A stretch of DNA of 54,354 bases from Planctomycetaceae bacterium (GCA_020638975.1 JACKHN010000038.1:1-54354), one strand, 5' to 3'. Numbered from the stretch's first letter, positions 10,010 through 19,437 are shown. The notes: generated from the letters alone by a model not told the origin. Numbers and translations: made by a program.

Positions 10010-11170
10010 ATGGCAGCGAAGACCTGGAACGTCATTGACTCGAGTTTCGGCAGCCAGCCCGTCCCGCCGAACACGAAACTTTCGGCTCCCGGGGCGAGCG
10101 GACTTGCCGTCAACTATGAGGTCGCCCGTGGCGGATTGTCGGATGGCGTCGAAATGCTGACGGTCGAAAACGGCGACCTGAAGATTCGAATTGTCCCGAC
10201 GCGGGGCATGAGCATCTGGGATATGACCTATGGCGAGCAGCGACTCGGTTGGAAGTCACCCGTTCGCGGTCCCGTCCATCCGGCCTTTGTTGATGTCGGC
10301 GAGCCGAGCGGTCTAGGGTGGCTCGACGGCTTTGACGAATTGCTGGTTCGCTGTGGCTTGGAAAGCAACGGTGCCCCCGAGTTTAAGGAAGACGGCACGC
10401 TGCTGTATCCGTTGCACGGTCGCATTGGCAACAAACCGGCTCGTCGCGTCGATGTTACGATTGATCCCGATTCGAGCGAGATCACCGTGGTTGGCGTTGT
10501 CGAGGAGGTCCGCTTTCACTTTCTTAAGCTGCGTTTGACGACAACGATCAGAACACGGGTGGGCGAGAAAGGCTTTCGAATTCAAGACAGGGTAACGAAC
10601 CTGTCGCAAAGCCCGGCGGAGATCCAGATGCTGTATCACGTGAATTTCGGCGATCCGCTTCTGGATGCTGGATCGAAAGTTATCGCGCCCATTAAGACGA
10701 TCGTTCCGCGCAACGCTCACGCGGCGGAAGGGATTGGCAATTGGTCCAGCTACGAAGCACCGCAACCCGGCTTCGAAGAACAAGTTTACTTCTTCGAATT
10801 GCTTGGGAATGACGAAGGCGAGACCCAAGCGATACTGAAGAACGCTCATGGTACAGAAGGCGCATTGCTGAAATTCAACAAGAAGCAGTTGCCTTGCTTT
10901 ACCGTCTGGAAAAACACGACTTCACTTGCCGATGGTTATGTGACTGGTATCGAACCGGGCACCAACTTCCCAAATCCGCGTTCGTATGAAGGCGAGCAAG
11001 GCCGCGTCGTCAAGATCGGCCCAAGCGGATCGTTCGACTTTGATTTTGAACTGGCCTATCTAAGTCATGCCAGTGAAGTCGAGGCCGCCGAATCTGCGAT
11101 CGCCAAGTTGCAGGCGGGTGTTGAACCGCAGGTCTACGCGGAGCCGCAAGAGGGTTGGTGCGCGCCCTAA
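10010..11170 (+). CDS. DUF4432 / aldose-1-epimerase-like protein
   Basis: 386 residues from the ATG at 10010, chosen because GAGAGG lies 8 bases upstream; the open frame extends to 9878 but that part is not protein-like. The fold is the galactose-mutarotase beta-sandwich. RIVPTRGMSIWDMTYGEQRLGWKSPV, written here as its two halves RIVPTRGMSIWDM and TYGEQRLGWKSPV, is the conserved DUF4432 block, followed by WLDGFDELLVRCGLE and LHGRIGNKPA. Histidines suited to mutarotation are at LHGRI and in MLYHVNFGDPLL. Such enzymes open, close or epimerise sugar rings. It is divergent from the isomerase/oxidoreductase cluster and probably acts in the same pathway. Confidence 0.9.
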   Translation: MAAKTWNVIDSSFGSQPVPPNTKLSAPGASGLAVNYEVARGGLSDGVEMLTVENGDLKIRIVPTRGMSIWDMTYGEQRLGWKSPVRGPVHPAFVDVGEPSGLGWLDGFDELLVRCGLESNGAPEFKEDGTLLYPLHGRIGNKPARRVDVTIDPDSSEITVVGVVEEVRFHFLKLRLTTTIRTRVGEKGFRIQDRVTNLSQSPAEIQMLYHVNFGDPLLDAGSKVIAPIKTIVPRNAHAAEGIGNWSSYEAPQPGFEEQVYFFELLGNDEGETQAILKNAHGTEGALLKFNKKQLPCFTVWKNTTSLADGYVTGIEPGTNFPNPRSYEGEQGRVVKIGPSGSFDFDFELAYLSHASEVEAAESAIAKLQAGVEPQVYAEPQEGWCAP

Positions 11171-11386
11171 CGATTATTCGCTGATCGTCTGTTCATGACT
11201 TCGCGAGGGACTCGTATCGATGCCGTTGTCACAAAAGCCGAGAGAATTTGACTCCTCGCGATGTTGAACTAGAAAAGAAGTATAGGCAGACGGGCGGTCG
11301 CGGTGCTCAGCGACATCATGTCGAATAGGCACGGGCCTGGCGAGACGTGACTGCTCGGATCGTTCGACCGACGAGGGTTTCAGCGA

Positions 11387-11650
11387 ATGTATCGATTAAT
11401 TGGTTTGGCGTTGTTGGCCATCGCGTTACTAGCAACGAACGCTTCGGCTCAGGAGCCAGGCTGGTGGGGTGTTGTTATCGCTCCGGAATCTGTTCGCCCC
11501 CAGATCGCAAATACTCCGATCATTCATCGCCCTTACCGCCCCTTGCACTTCTACGGGAACACCGTCCGTCGTCGGTATTATCGTGGTACGATCGTCCCCA
11601 CACCGCGAGACATTGTTCTCGGTAGTGGCGCTCTGATTCGTGGTCGGTAA
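11387..11650 (+). CDS. Small secreted protein of unknown function
   Basis: 87 residues. A clear signal peptide (MYRLIGLALLAIALLATNASA) ends at an ASA-Q cleavage site, leaving about 65 residues rich in Arg, Tyr, Pro and Ile with no cysteine. No domain is recognised. It is isolated, with 216 bases of non-coding DNA before it and 645 after it. Signal peptide and reading frame make a real gene likely; its function is unknown. Confidence 0.7.
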   Translation: MYRLIGLALLAIALLATNASAQEPGWWGVVIAPESVRPQIANTPIIHRPYRPLHFYGNTVRRRYYRGTIVPTPRDIVLGSGALIRGR

Positions 11651-12295
11651 GACTAATGTGATCAGCATGTGATCAATTGGTTCAATCGCCCAATCGCCGC
11701 AGCGAGCGCCGGCAGCTTTCTGGGCATCGTGCCCTTCACGTGAAGCGTGTATGCACTGGGCAGCCTTTTATGGTCGTGCCAATAGTAGTGAGTTCGCCTG
11801 CATCTGAATCGGTTCGTATCAGCAAAGTGCAGTCTATTCTGCTTGTTTGGGACGAGCGAATGGTCAATAATCGGGCGAGCAAATACTCGATGCCGTGAGC
11901 CGCCCGCATGTGTCACGAAGGACTTTTTAATCGCCGCGACTTGCTCCGTATAGTCGTTCGTGATTTGCTCGATCGATCGCTCTCAGTTCTTGATCATCTC
12001 CAGCCAATTTCGGAGATCTTATGAGACAACTCGCAGGCACATTGCCCCAGGGCTTTTCAGTTTTTCAATTTGAATGGATTCGTACGACGGCTCTCCGAAG
12101 CCCGTCGAGCAACGAATTGCTGAGTTCGACCTATTCGGAGAGCCGTCGTACAAGTTGTGCGAATTGAACACAACGAAAGCCCTGCAAATTGCCCCCCGAA
12201 AGGTTGCGTTTCACTGTGGAGTCGATATTGTAGAAGTAGTGTGAACAGCGGTTTCTGGCACCCAGGTCACCGATTCACGTCCGAGGTAATTCGTC
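11651..12295. other. Non-coding interval with a nested palindrome
   Basis: No convincing gene. Short open frames on both strands here lack protein-like composition. The right half holds the family B palindromic repeat listed separately. No promoter was recognised for the response-regulator gene, but GAGG lies about 7 bases before its ATG. Confidence 0.6.
12048..12187. repeat. Nested palindromic repeat, family B, copy 1
   Basis: The core is an 18-bp perfect inverted repeat, GTACGACGGCTCTCCGAA at 12082-12099 against its complement at 12134-12151. An outer pair brackets it: CAGGGCTTTTC near 12048 and GAAAGCCCTG near 12175. A second copy at 49061-49195 has the same plan with a 27-bp core. Confidence 0.85.
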
Positions 12296-13201
12296 ATGGC
12301 CACCGCCACCGTCCTTGTTGTAGATGACTCCCCCGTAGACCGCCGCGTCGTCGGTGGGTTACTGGCGAAGTCGCCAACGCTCGAAATCGAATACGCTTCT
12401 GACGGCGAAGAAGCAATGGTTGTGATGAAGGATGTCCGCCCTAACTTGGTCGTGACGGACTTGATTATGCCAAACATGGATGGCCTCGAGCTAGTTGCTG
12501 CCATCGTCAAGGATTTCCCGCTCGTGCCTGTCATCTTGATGACTGGCAAAGGCAGCGAAAAGATTGCCGTGGATGCGTTGAAGGCCGGCGCCTCGAGTTA
12601 CGTACCTAAAAGTGTTCTTCAGGACTTGTTGCTAGACACCGTCGAGAACCTCCTGGCGATGGCTCATGAGGAACAAACACTCGGTCGCATGATGGATTGC
12701 ATGACCGGCTGTCGCTTCTCGATCGATAACGACGTTTCCATGATACCGGCGCTGATTAACTATTTGCGTCGCTTCATCCGGAAAGTGGACTTGTGCGACG
12801 AAACCGGCGGTATCCGGACGTGCGTTGCACTTGAGGAGGCACTCAACAACGCGCTTTATCACGGAAACCTGGAGCTTGACTCACAGTTGCGCGAGGGTGA
12901 TCGCGCGGCTTACCGTGCGATGGTCGAAGAGCGTCGACACGCGGATCCCTACAAGCGACGTAAGATTCACGTTTCGGTGAACGTCGCTCCCGATCACGGC
13001 GAATTCGTTATTCGAGACGAAGGCCCAGGGTTTGATCCTCGCGAGCTTCCTGATCCGACCGACCCGACCAACTTGGAGAAACCGAGCGGCAGAGGTCTGC
13101 TGTTGATGCGCACCTTTATGGATGACGTCGCGTACAACGCAGAGGGCAATCAAGTGACGCTAATCAAGCGTCGAACTAACTCTGACAACGGATTCAAATA
13201 G
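12296..13201 (+). CDS. Response regulator fused to an RsbW-like serine/histidine ATPase
   Basis: 301 residues. Residues 1-125 are a receiver domain: acidic VVDDS near the start, the phosphorylation Asp in VVTDLIMPNMDG, Thr in ILMTGKG, and Lys in YVPKS. Residues about 150-295 form a HATPase_c domain: N-box CVALEEALNNALYHGNLE, G1 box IRDEGPGFDP and G2 box GRGLLLMRTFMDDV. This kinase type (anti-sigma/SpoIIAB-like) phosphorylates a STAS antagonist. The next gene, 10 bases on, is a STAS protein, so together they form a partner-switching unit driven by phosphorelay input. No sigma factor gene is adjacent. Confidence 0.93.
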   Translation: MATATVLVVDDSPVDRRVVGGLLAKSPTLEIEYASDGEEAMVVMKDVRPNLVVTDLIMPNMDGLELVAAIVKDFPLVPVILMTGKGSEKIAVDALKAGASSYVPKSVLQDLLLDTVENLLAMAHEEQTLGRMMDCMTGCRFSIDNDVSMIPALINYLRRFIRKVDLCDETGGIRTCVALEEALNNALYHGNLELDSQLREGDRAAYRAMVEERRHADPYKRRKIHVSVNVAPDHGEFVIRDEGPGFDPRELPDPTDPTNLEKPSGRGLLLMRTFMDDVAYNAEGNQVTLIKRRTNSDNGFK

Positions 13202-13213
13202 CGAGACTCGTTG

Positions 13214-13576
13214 ATGTCGAAACCTAAGTATTTCACCGTCGAGCAAGCTGATGATACGGTGATATTCGCGGCCATCGGTTCCATCGGCGGCTTAGTCGAA
13301 GATGCAGCTCGCACCGAGTGGGATGCGCTGTTAAACCAAGTCGACGCTGCCAATGCCACGCATGCCATCATCGATCTTGGAGCCCTCGATTACTTCGGTT
13401 CAATTATGCTCGAGTTATTGGTCGTGCTCTGGAAGCGGGTGAGCGCAAAGGGCGGAAAGCTTGCTCTTTGCAAGGTATCGCCCGTCGGGCTGGAGATTCT
13501 TCACACGGCGAAATTCGATACACTCTGGCCGATCGTTGCCGATCGCGAGGAAGCGTTGGAAGCCGTAAAGGGCTGA
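13214..13576 (+). CDS. STAS-domain anti-sigma factor antagonist
   Basis: 120 residues from the ATG at 13214; the TTG immediately before is an alternative. It has the STAS fold with the segment HAIIDLGALDYFGSIMLELL, in which the serine of YFGS is the likely phosphoacceptor equivalent to SpoIIAA/RsbV. It lies 12 bases behind the response-regulator/ATPase gene and is almost certainly its switch partner. The target regulator is not in the window. Confidence 0.9.
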   Translation: MSKPKYFTVEQADDTVIFAAIGSIGGLVEDAARTEWDALLNQVDAANATHAIIDLGALDYFGSIMLELLVVLWKRVSAKGGKLALCKVSPVGLEILHTAKFDTLWPIVADREEALEAVKG

Positions 13577-13704
13577 GCAATTAATCCCGCTCAAGAGTCT
13601 TTGCTGAGAAGCCCTGCTTCGTTTCCGAGACCCTGCCTTCCTGGATCCGTTGGTGCGCAACGGCGTCAGCTCCGCTTCTCGTAGAAAACTGGTAAGCCAC
13701 ATCC

Positions 13705-14982
13705 ATGACCAACCGTCGAAATATCAAGATAACGCTTAATGGAACAGGCTTCGCCGCCGACTACACCGCGCGAACTTATGGGATGATCCCACATAAGAAC
13801 GGTGTCAGTATCGAGTTCGCTGGCGTCACTTCGGGTCGCATGGAAAATGCCAAGCGCTTCGCCGCTACGCACGGTATTGCGAGGGCTTTTGTCGATCACG
13901 CCGCCATGGTGAATGAACTGCGGCCTGACATCGACAATGTTGCTTGTGCGAACTTTGCTCATGGTCCCTATACGATCGAAGCGGCTAACGCGGGCGTCGG
14001 CGTTATCGTCTTGGAGAAACCGCCCGTGATCTGGCCGGGATTTGGCGAAGGCCGCGAGGCGGATGCCAGGACTCGAAAAATCGAATCGATGCAGTTCTTG
14101 TCGGAAGTGCTGGACGCTGTGCGACGCGGCGGTTCAAAACTGTTGTACGCCGAAGATTTTATCTACGTCGATGGCGTGAAGGGATTGGTCGAGTTGCTGA
14201 TCGAAGCCCGCAAAACAGACAAAGGGAGAGTGTTGTATCAACGAGGCGTCTGTGCCCATCAAGGTTCGCATGCACCTGCTTACGACACTCCCTCCAAGTC
14301 AGGCGGCGGTGCCCTCTTCAACAAAGCATGCCATCCGCTAGGACCTTGCTTGTTTTTGAAGCAAGTCGAAGGACTGCTGCGGGACGGAAATCCGATCCGC
14401 CCGCTCCAGGTATCCGCCACCGCATTGCAAATCCTTAAGCATCAGGAAGCGATTACCGGTGAGCACTTTCGGGTGATGCAGAATGTTGACGACTTTGGCC
14501 GGATCACGGTGGTCTTTGAAGATCAGACCGTTGCCGAGGTTGTCGGACATGACCTCAGTATCAGCGGGATTCGCAACGAGCTCTCGGTCATCACGGACTT
14601 TGCTCAATACGACATTCGCATCAATCCATGCAACGAAATCGAATTATTTCTTCCGAAGAGCGATGCCGCCGGCAATCTGTTACTGCGTGAGAAGTTGCCA
14701 ACGTCACAAGGCACGAGCTTTCCGAGACCGAACCAGTTTTATGCGCACGGTTACGTGAACGAGATGAACGACGCAGTTGACTGTGTGCTCGAAGCAGAAC
14801 GCTTTCCACAATCCGGCGCAATGATGGCGTGGGACACGATGGCGGTGCTGATGGCTGGATACGAATCCGCAGAGAATGGTGGAGGATTTGTCGATGTCAG
14901 CGAGTACTGCCAAGGCCGCGATTTCCATAGGAACGAAATGCCAGATCCCCATCGTTTCGGAGCCGTCTTTCAGCGTGTGTAG
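13705..14982 (+). CDS. Gfo/Idh/MocA family oxidoreductase
   Basis: 425 residues. The N-terminus gives a Rossmann-type strand-loop, IKITLNGTGFAADYTARTYG, with a degenerate GxGxxA pattern, and EKPPVIWPG supplies the EKP motif at about residue 107. HPLGPCLF may hold the family's catalytic-region His. It is longer than the 378-aa relative at 5678-6814 and only distantly similar. It follows the STAS gene by 128 bases with no sign of co-regulation. Substrate unknown; probably a sugar or sugar acid. Confidence 0.88.
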   Translation: MTNRRNIKITLNGTGFAADYTARTYGMIPHKNGVSIEFAGVTSGRMENAKRFAATHGIARAFVDHAAMVNELRPDIDNVACANFAHGPYTIEAANAGVGVIVLEKPPVIWPGFGEGREADARTRKIESMQFLSEVLDAVRRGGSKLLYAEDFIYVDGVKGLVELLIEARKTDKGRVLYQRGVCAHQGSHAPAYDTPSKSGGGALFNKACHPLGPCLFLKQVEGLLRDGNPIRPLQVSATALQILKHQEAITGEHFRVMQNVDDFGRITVVFEDQTVAEVVGHDLSISGIRNELSVITDFAQYDIRINPCNEIELFLPKSDAAGNLLLREKLPTSQGTSFPRPNQFYAHGYVNEMNDAVDCVLEAERFPQSGAMMAWDTMAVLMAGYESAENGGGFVDVSEYCQGRDFHRNEMPDPHRFGAVFQRV

Positions 14983-15024
14983 AGTCCCACTTGGTTTGAT
15001 GTGCGTGCGGCGCGCATCTTTGTA

Positions 15025-15115
15025 GGATGCACGCCCTCGTCCGTCCGGCCATCAGGAATAGACACGGACGGACGAGGGCGCCCATCCTCCATTCGATTGC
15101 GGCGAAGCCGCGTTA
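15025..15115. repeat. Palindromic repeat, family C, copy 1
   Basis: Arms of 23 bp (15025-15047 and 15065-15087), containing CGCCCTCGTCCGTCCG, pair with two mismatches. TTGCGGCGAAGCCGCGTTA (15097-15115), itself a small hairpin, follows. The same 19-base tail recurs at 33095-33113. It sits between convergent genes and might also work as a bidirectional terminator. Confidence 0.8.
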
Positions 15116-15156
15116 GGCCAATTCGCGGACGAATCGCAGCAGTCTAATGCTAATGT

Positions 15157-17238
15157 TCAAGGCTCAAACAGGAAGTCGGGCGACGTTCCGTATCGAGCGG
15201 GAAGCGGGATGTTGGACCAAGCAGGCTCGTCGCCGGTGCGGAACTGCCAACGACCACTTAGCAACAGTGTATTCTTGCCTGAGTGGAGACGCGGCGTTGC
15301 GACCAAACCACCGGACCCGTTATCGTCGGCCACGCGAACTACGATAAGATTCGCGTCGTTCACTGCGATCCACTCCTTGGAAATCGGAAGTACTAGAGTG
15401 TGACGTATGTCTGCAACGGGTTGTAAGAGGTGCCCGTTAAACCAAGCCTGAAGTTCGTCGTCTCCCAACGGAATCCGAAGCGTCAATTCATTCTCGTCAA
15501 GCCACGTGTCTCGCAATCGAACCGCACATCGATACCATCCAACGCCGTCGTAATCCCTAAGTCGCGGATCAAAGGCCTCCCAATCGCTCGGCACCAAGGC
15601 ACTGATCCAATCGCGTTCGTAGCTGGAATGCAATCCCGCCGCTATAGTTTCTTGTGGTGATAAACCCGCTGCCCAATGAATTCCGTTGGCCAGCAACCGT
15701 ACGAACTCAATATTGTCAAAGTCGTCGGGGTGACCAAGCGAAGTATAGAACGAGTGACCGCCATCACCACGAGTAAACGTCCAAGCGACTGGCTCCGACG
15801 ACTGACCCTCGACGCTGCCCGAAAGCAATGGCGATGCTTCCGAGGCAAGTGGTGACGTCATGTAGAGCGAGCCGCCCGATTGAAAGGAACCTCGCGTCAC
15901 GCCGTGCAGAATTGGGTGATCACCGACGCCGTCCAAGACACTGACCGTCGCAATCAGCTTGTTACCGTGATGATTCGTATAGTGTCCGCCAAACACCTGG
16001 GCATCGAACTCGGGCCAATCCGCAAGTCCATCGGGGGCGGGATCGTTTCTCAAACAGAACGCATGACTTGCAGTTCGAACACCGACGACAGGTTTTCCAG
16101 CGGCGACGAAGTCTCGCACGATTTTCAATCGATCCGGCGCTAGTGTTCGACGCCGCACGCTGATCAACGCGATGTCCGCTTCGTTTAACACTTCGAGGCC
16201 AGGAATCTGATTCCGATCGGCATCATCGGCGTAGACAAGCGATACACGGAAGTCGTTACCAAGGTGCTCCGCTGCAAACTTTGGCAGCGTTCGATCGGTC
16301 TCGTATTCCTCTTCGGCCATCACAATCGCCAGATGTGGGCGAGTGTCATCCTTGTAGCGAAACGCTTTGCCGCCAATCAACTGATCGCTCGTGATCGTGG
16401 GGCAAACGAACTTCTCGATGTGCGAGACGATCAGGTCGTTGCCAGTAAAGTGGCTGACATACGGCCAACGCGCTGGGTTGTACATCGTGTCGGTCATGTC
16501 TCGCATCAGTACGACGTTTTTGCCATTGCGAGCCATCTGCCGCAGACCGAAAGGTCGACCGAGCACGCACATGTTGACGTGAACACCCGTCAGAATTACG
16601 TTCTTGATTCCACGCTGCTCAAGGATGCTCCAGACCTCGTCACCACGGTCGCTGATGTAATCCTGTTCGGAGTCGATCGTGATTAAGTCCGATTGTTTCT
16701 GCCACGGCAGACCTGGATTGCGGTCGAGTCGGATTAGCTTCGCGGCCCAGGCTTGGTGTTCTTCCGGGTCGTCATCATCTCCGCCATCGGACTGATCCAG
16801 CGGATAAACAGCCTGCTCCTCGGCAGGAATCCGCGAGCACCATGATGTGATGTCATCTGGCAATTGTGCGACCTTCGGCACCGCGATGGCTCGGGCTCTT
16901 GCTGGATGGTCGGCATAGGCATTCATGCAGTCGCTCGGGGAATGAATGATGGTCGCTCCGCGACTGCGAGCGTTCTTTAGCACTTCATCCAGGCGAGGAG
17001 CGAACTCTTCCAACCGACGCACCGCATTTTGCGAATGATGCAAATCCCAAACATCGCAAACAATCACTGCCGTCTCGTTGGCCTTCCAAGTCTCGGGCCG
17101 AACCAAACGGTGATATCGTCCGCTGTTTGCGGCTGTTTCCGTTTGATATCGCAGCGTGAGCGAGAAGTCCTCGGCCATTGATGGGGTTGCCATCGTGATC
17201 GCCACGGCGAGGACCGAAAGCGTAGTGCGAATCGACAC
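15157..17238 (-). CDS. Secreted isochorismatase-like / ThuA-like fusion protein
   Basis: 693 residues from the GTG at 17238, which has AGGAG 7 bases upstream and opens a good signal peptide (SIRTTLSVLAVAITMATPSMA). The open frame extends 29 codons further without leader-like sequence. Residues about 25-285 are an isochorismatase-fold hydrolase (Asp in VIVCDVWDLHHS, Cys in GVHVNMCVLGR). About 290-545 is a ThuA/glutamine-amidotransferase-like domain with HYTNHHGN and FYTSLGHPDDF. The remainder resembles the galactose-binding fold of glycosidases. ThuA-like domains are linked to sugar utilisation. It starts 53 bases behind the DUF1501 gene on the same strand, which suggests one transcript. Confidence 0.87.
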   Translation of the reverse strand: MSIRTTLSVLAVAITMATPSMAEDFSLTLRYQTETAANSGRYHRLVRPETWKANETAVIVCDVWDLHHSQNAVRRLEEFAPRLDEVLKNARSRGATIIHSPSDCMNAYADHPARARAIAVPKVAQLPDDITSWCSRIPAEEQAVYPLDQSDGGDDDDPEEHQAWAAKLIRLDRNPGLPWQKQSDLITIDSEQDYISDRGDEVWSILEQRGIKNVILTGVHVNMCVLGRPFGLRQMARNGKNVVLMRDMTDTMYNPARWPYVSHFTGNDLIVSHIEKFVCPTITSDQLIGGKAFRYKDDTRPHLAIVMAEEEYETDRTLPKFAAEHLGNDFRVSLVYADDADRNQIPGLEVLNEADIALISVRRRTLAPDRLKIVRDFVAAGKPVVGVRTASHAFCLRNDPAPDGLADWPEFDAQVFGGHYTNHHGNKLIATVSVLDGVGDHPILHGVTRGSFQSGGSLYMTSPLASEASPLLSGSVEGQSSEPVAWTFTRGDGGHSFYTSLGHPDDFDNIEFVRLLANGIHWAAGLSPQETIAAGLHSSYERDWISALVPSDWEAFDPRLRDYDGVGWYRCAVRLRDTWLDENELTLRIPLGDDELQAWFNGHLLQPVADIRHTLVLPISKEWIAVNDANLIVVRVADDNGSGGLVATPRLHSGKNTLLLSGRWQFRTGDEPAWSNIPLPARYGTSPDFLFEP

Positions 17239-17290
17239 GGGTTTGCTCCTGGAGCGAAAGTTTTGTGAAACGTCACTGCGACGAGTCAAT

Positions 17291-18727
17291 TCAAAACAGA
17301 TCCACGATCGGACGGCCTTTATCAAGCAAGTTGTAGACTCGCCCGTCGCTATCTTGCGCGGTCAGGTCGTTGATGCCCATCGCGTGATAGACGGTTTTGG
17401 TGACGTCGGCCGGAGTGACGGGCAAGTCGGCGGGATATTCGCCGAGTCGGTCACTCGTCCCGTAAGTTTGTCCACCGCGAATGCCGCCCCCCGCCAAGAC
17501 ATCGGTCAGGCAATGGGTCCAGTGATCACGGCCCTGGCCAGACGTTCCGCCGCTGCGTGGATCGCCGATCTTGGGAGTGCGCCCCATCTCGCTCGTGATC
17601 ATGACGAGCGTTTCGTCGAGCAGACCTCGTTGTTGGAGATCTTCGAGCAGGGCGGAGTAGCAACGATCGAACTCCGGCAGCAAGTCATCTTTTAGACAAT
17701 CAAAATTGCTCCCGTGCGTATCCCAACTCCCGGCACTCTTGCACTTTTTGGCCAAAGGCGAACCGATTCCCGCGCCGAGCCAAAACACCGTAATGAAGGG
17801 AACCTCTGCCTCGACCAAACGACGCGCGAGCAGCAGGCTCATGCCGTTGACCGTCTCGCCGTAACGCTCGCGGACGTGTTGCGGTTCCTCGGCAACGTTA
17901 AACGCCTGTGTCGTCTGAGATGACATCAGCAGCGACATCGCTCGTTCCTGCTGGCTGGTCCAGGTGTTTACGTTCGCGTAACGATCGAACTCGCGACGGC
18001 CTTCATCGACCGTACGCAGCAATTGATGCCGTGATGTCAGGCGGTCGACACTAACATCTCCTTGCAACTCCAAAGCTGGGGCATGGAACTCGAGCGGCTT
18101 GTCGTGGCTCGCGTGCACGTAGAACGGATCGTGCTCGACACCCAATCGTGCCGCGAACTGGCCGGGGCGAGTATACGGAGCGCGGCTCGGTTTGTGTGGC
18201 AGCGTGATGGCGTTGGGCAAGTTTGGATGACGCGGACGACGCTGGGCGATTACCGAGCCCATGAACGGCCAGTCGTCCGGAAAGGGAGTACGATCGTTTC
18301 CAAGCGTTCGAAAGGTGACATCTGGCTCGTGCCCTGTCAGATTGTGATAGTAGCCGGCGTGATGATCGTTCGTGTTGACTCGACCATTGACCGAGTTGAC
18401 CAACGCGAGATGATGAGCCTGCTTGGCCAACAACGGCAAATGTTCGCTGAGTTGGATGCCGGGTGCGGAAGTGGGGATCGGATTGAAGGGACCGCGATAC
18501 TCAAGCGGCGCGTTGGGCTTCATGTCCCAAGTATCAAGATGCGATGCTCCGCCACAAAGAAAGAACAGAATGGTCGACTTCGCTTTGCCTGCTCTCGATT
18601 CGGTCGACTTCGTCGCTGTCGCGAGCGATGGCGAACCAAACTGCATGCCAGCGACTCCGGCTCCTGATGCTACCAGGAAAGTGCGACGATCTAGGGCACG
18701 GCTGCAAGGGCTGATGTGGTGTGTCAT
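17291..18727 (-). CDS. DUF1501 secreted protein (alkaline-phosphatase/sulfatase-like fold)
   Basis: 478 residues, the usual length of planctomycete DUF1501 proteins. A twin-arginine-type leader is visible (LDRRTFLVASGAGVAGM). Family blocks follow: GGASHLDTWDMKP, NTNDHHAGYYHNLTGHEPD, and near the C-terminus MITSEMGRTPKIGDPRSGG and GRDHWTH. The fold is related to alkaline phosphatase and sulfatases. No reaction is established for the family, which is extremely abundant in planctomycetes. Export in a folded state is implied by the leader. The isochorismatase/ThuA gene follows. Confidence 0.93.
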   Translation of the reverse strand: MTHHISPCSRALDRRTFLVASGAGVAGMQFGSPSLATATKSTESRAGKAKSTILFFLCGGASHLDTWDMKPNAPLEYRGPFNPIPTSAPGIQLSEHLPLLAKQAHHLALVNSVNGRVNTNDHHAGYYHNLTGHEPDVTFRTLGNDRTPFPDDWPFMGSVIAQRRPRHPNLPNAITLPHKPSRAPYTRPGQFAARLGVEHDPFYVHASHDKPLEFHAPALELQGDVSVDRLTSRHQLLRTVDEGRREFDRYANVNTWTSQQERAMSLLMSSQTTQAFNVAEEPQHVRERYGETVNGMSLLLARRLVEAEVPFITVFWLGAGIGSPLAKKCKSAGSWDTHGSNFDCLKDDLLPEFDRCYSALLEDLQQRGLLDETLVMITSEMGRTPKIGDPRSGGTSGQGRDHWTHCLTDVLAGGGIRGGQTYGTSDRLGEYPADLPVTPADVTKTVYHAMGINDLTAQDSDGRVYNLLDKGRPIVDLF

Positions 18728-18825
18728 CTTGTGAGTGCTTCCTTTGACGGATCAATGACCACCGATATGATAGGCGAAGAACCACGGATTTGCGAGCACG
18801 AATTAGGGGTGCAAACCCATCGAGG

Positions 18826-19437
18826 CTAATCGCCGAACGGTAGTTCCCCCTGGCGGCGCGCAGCAGGCAGGCCTTGCTTGAAGTGGCGGCGACAGACCGA
18901 CATGTACAGGTCGTTGCCACCGATCTTGATCTGATTTCCATCGCGGACGACCTTACCTTCACCGTCCATTCGCAAGACCATCGTCGCCTTGCGCCCGCAA
19001 TGGCAAATCGTCTTGATCTCGACGATCGAATCGGCCCAAGCCAGTAAGAACTGGCTGCCTTCAAAAAGGTTCCCTTGGAAGTCCGTGCGTAAGCCGTAAG
19101 CCATGACGGGGATATCGAGTTGGTCCGCGACATCGCCTAGTTGCTGGACTTGCTTACGAGTCAGGAACTGGGCTTCGTCAACGAGGACACAATGCAACAC
19201 CGTCTGCTCGTGTCCGGCGCGAACAATCTCAAGCACGTTTTCGATGTGAGAGAAAGATCTCGCTTCTGCCGAGAGTCCGATCCTGGAGCGAACTGAGTTG
19301 TCTCCCGCCAGATGATCGAGTTCCGGCGTCAGGATAAGCGTATTCATCCCGCGTTCGCGATAGTTATAGCTGGATTGGATCAGTGTCGACGATTTGCCGG
19401 CGTTCATTGCCGAATAGTAGAAGTACAGCTTCGCCAT
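18826..19437 (-). CDS. tdk: Thymidine kinase (type II)
   Basis: 203 residues, normal for type II enzymes. The P-loop is SAMNAGKSST near the N-terminus, the Walker B-like segment with the catalytic Glu is LVDEAQFL, and zinc ligands are in KTICHCGRKA and the later SVCRRHF. The enzyme phosphorylates thymidine to dTMP in the salvage pathway, in the cytoplasm. It lies between the DUF1501 gene and fliD on the same strand, with no functional link to either. A complete, ordinary gene. Confidence 0.96.
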   Translation of the reverse strand: MAKLYFYYSAMNAGKSSTLIQSSYNYRERGMNTLILTPELDHLAGDNSVRSRIGLSAEARSFSHIENVLEIVRAGHEQTVLHCVLVDEAQFLTRKQVQQLGDVADQLDIPVMAYGLRTDFQGNLFEGSQFLLAWADSIVEIKTICHCGRKATMVLRMDGEGKVVRDGNQIKIGGNDLYMSVCRRHFKQGLPAARRQGELPFGD

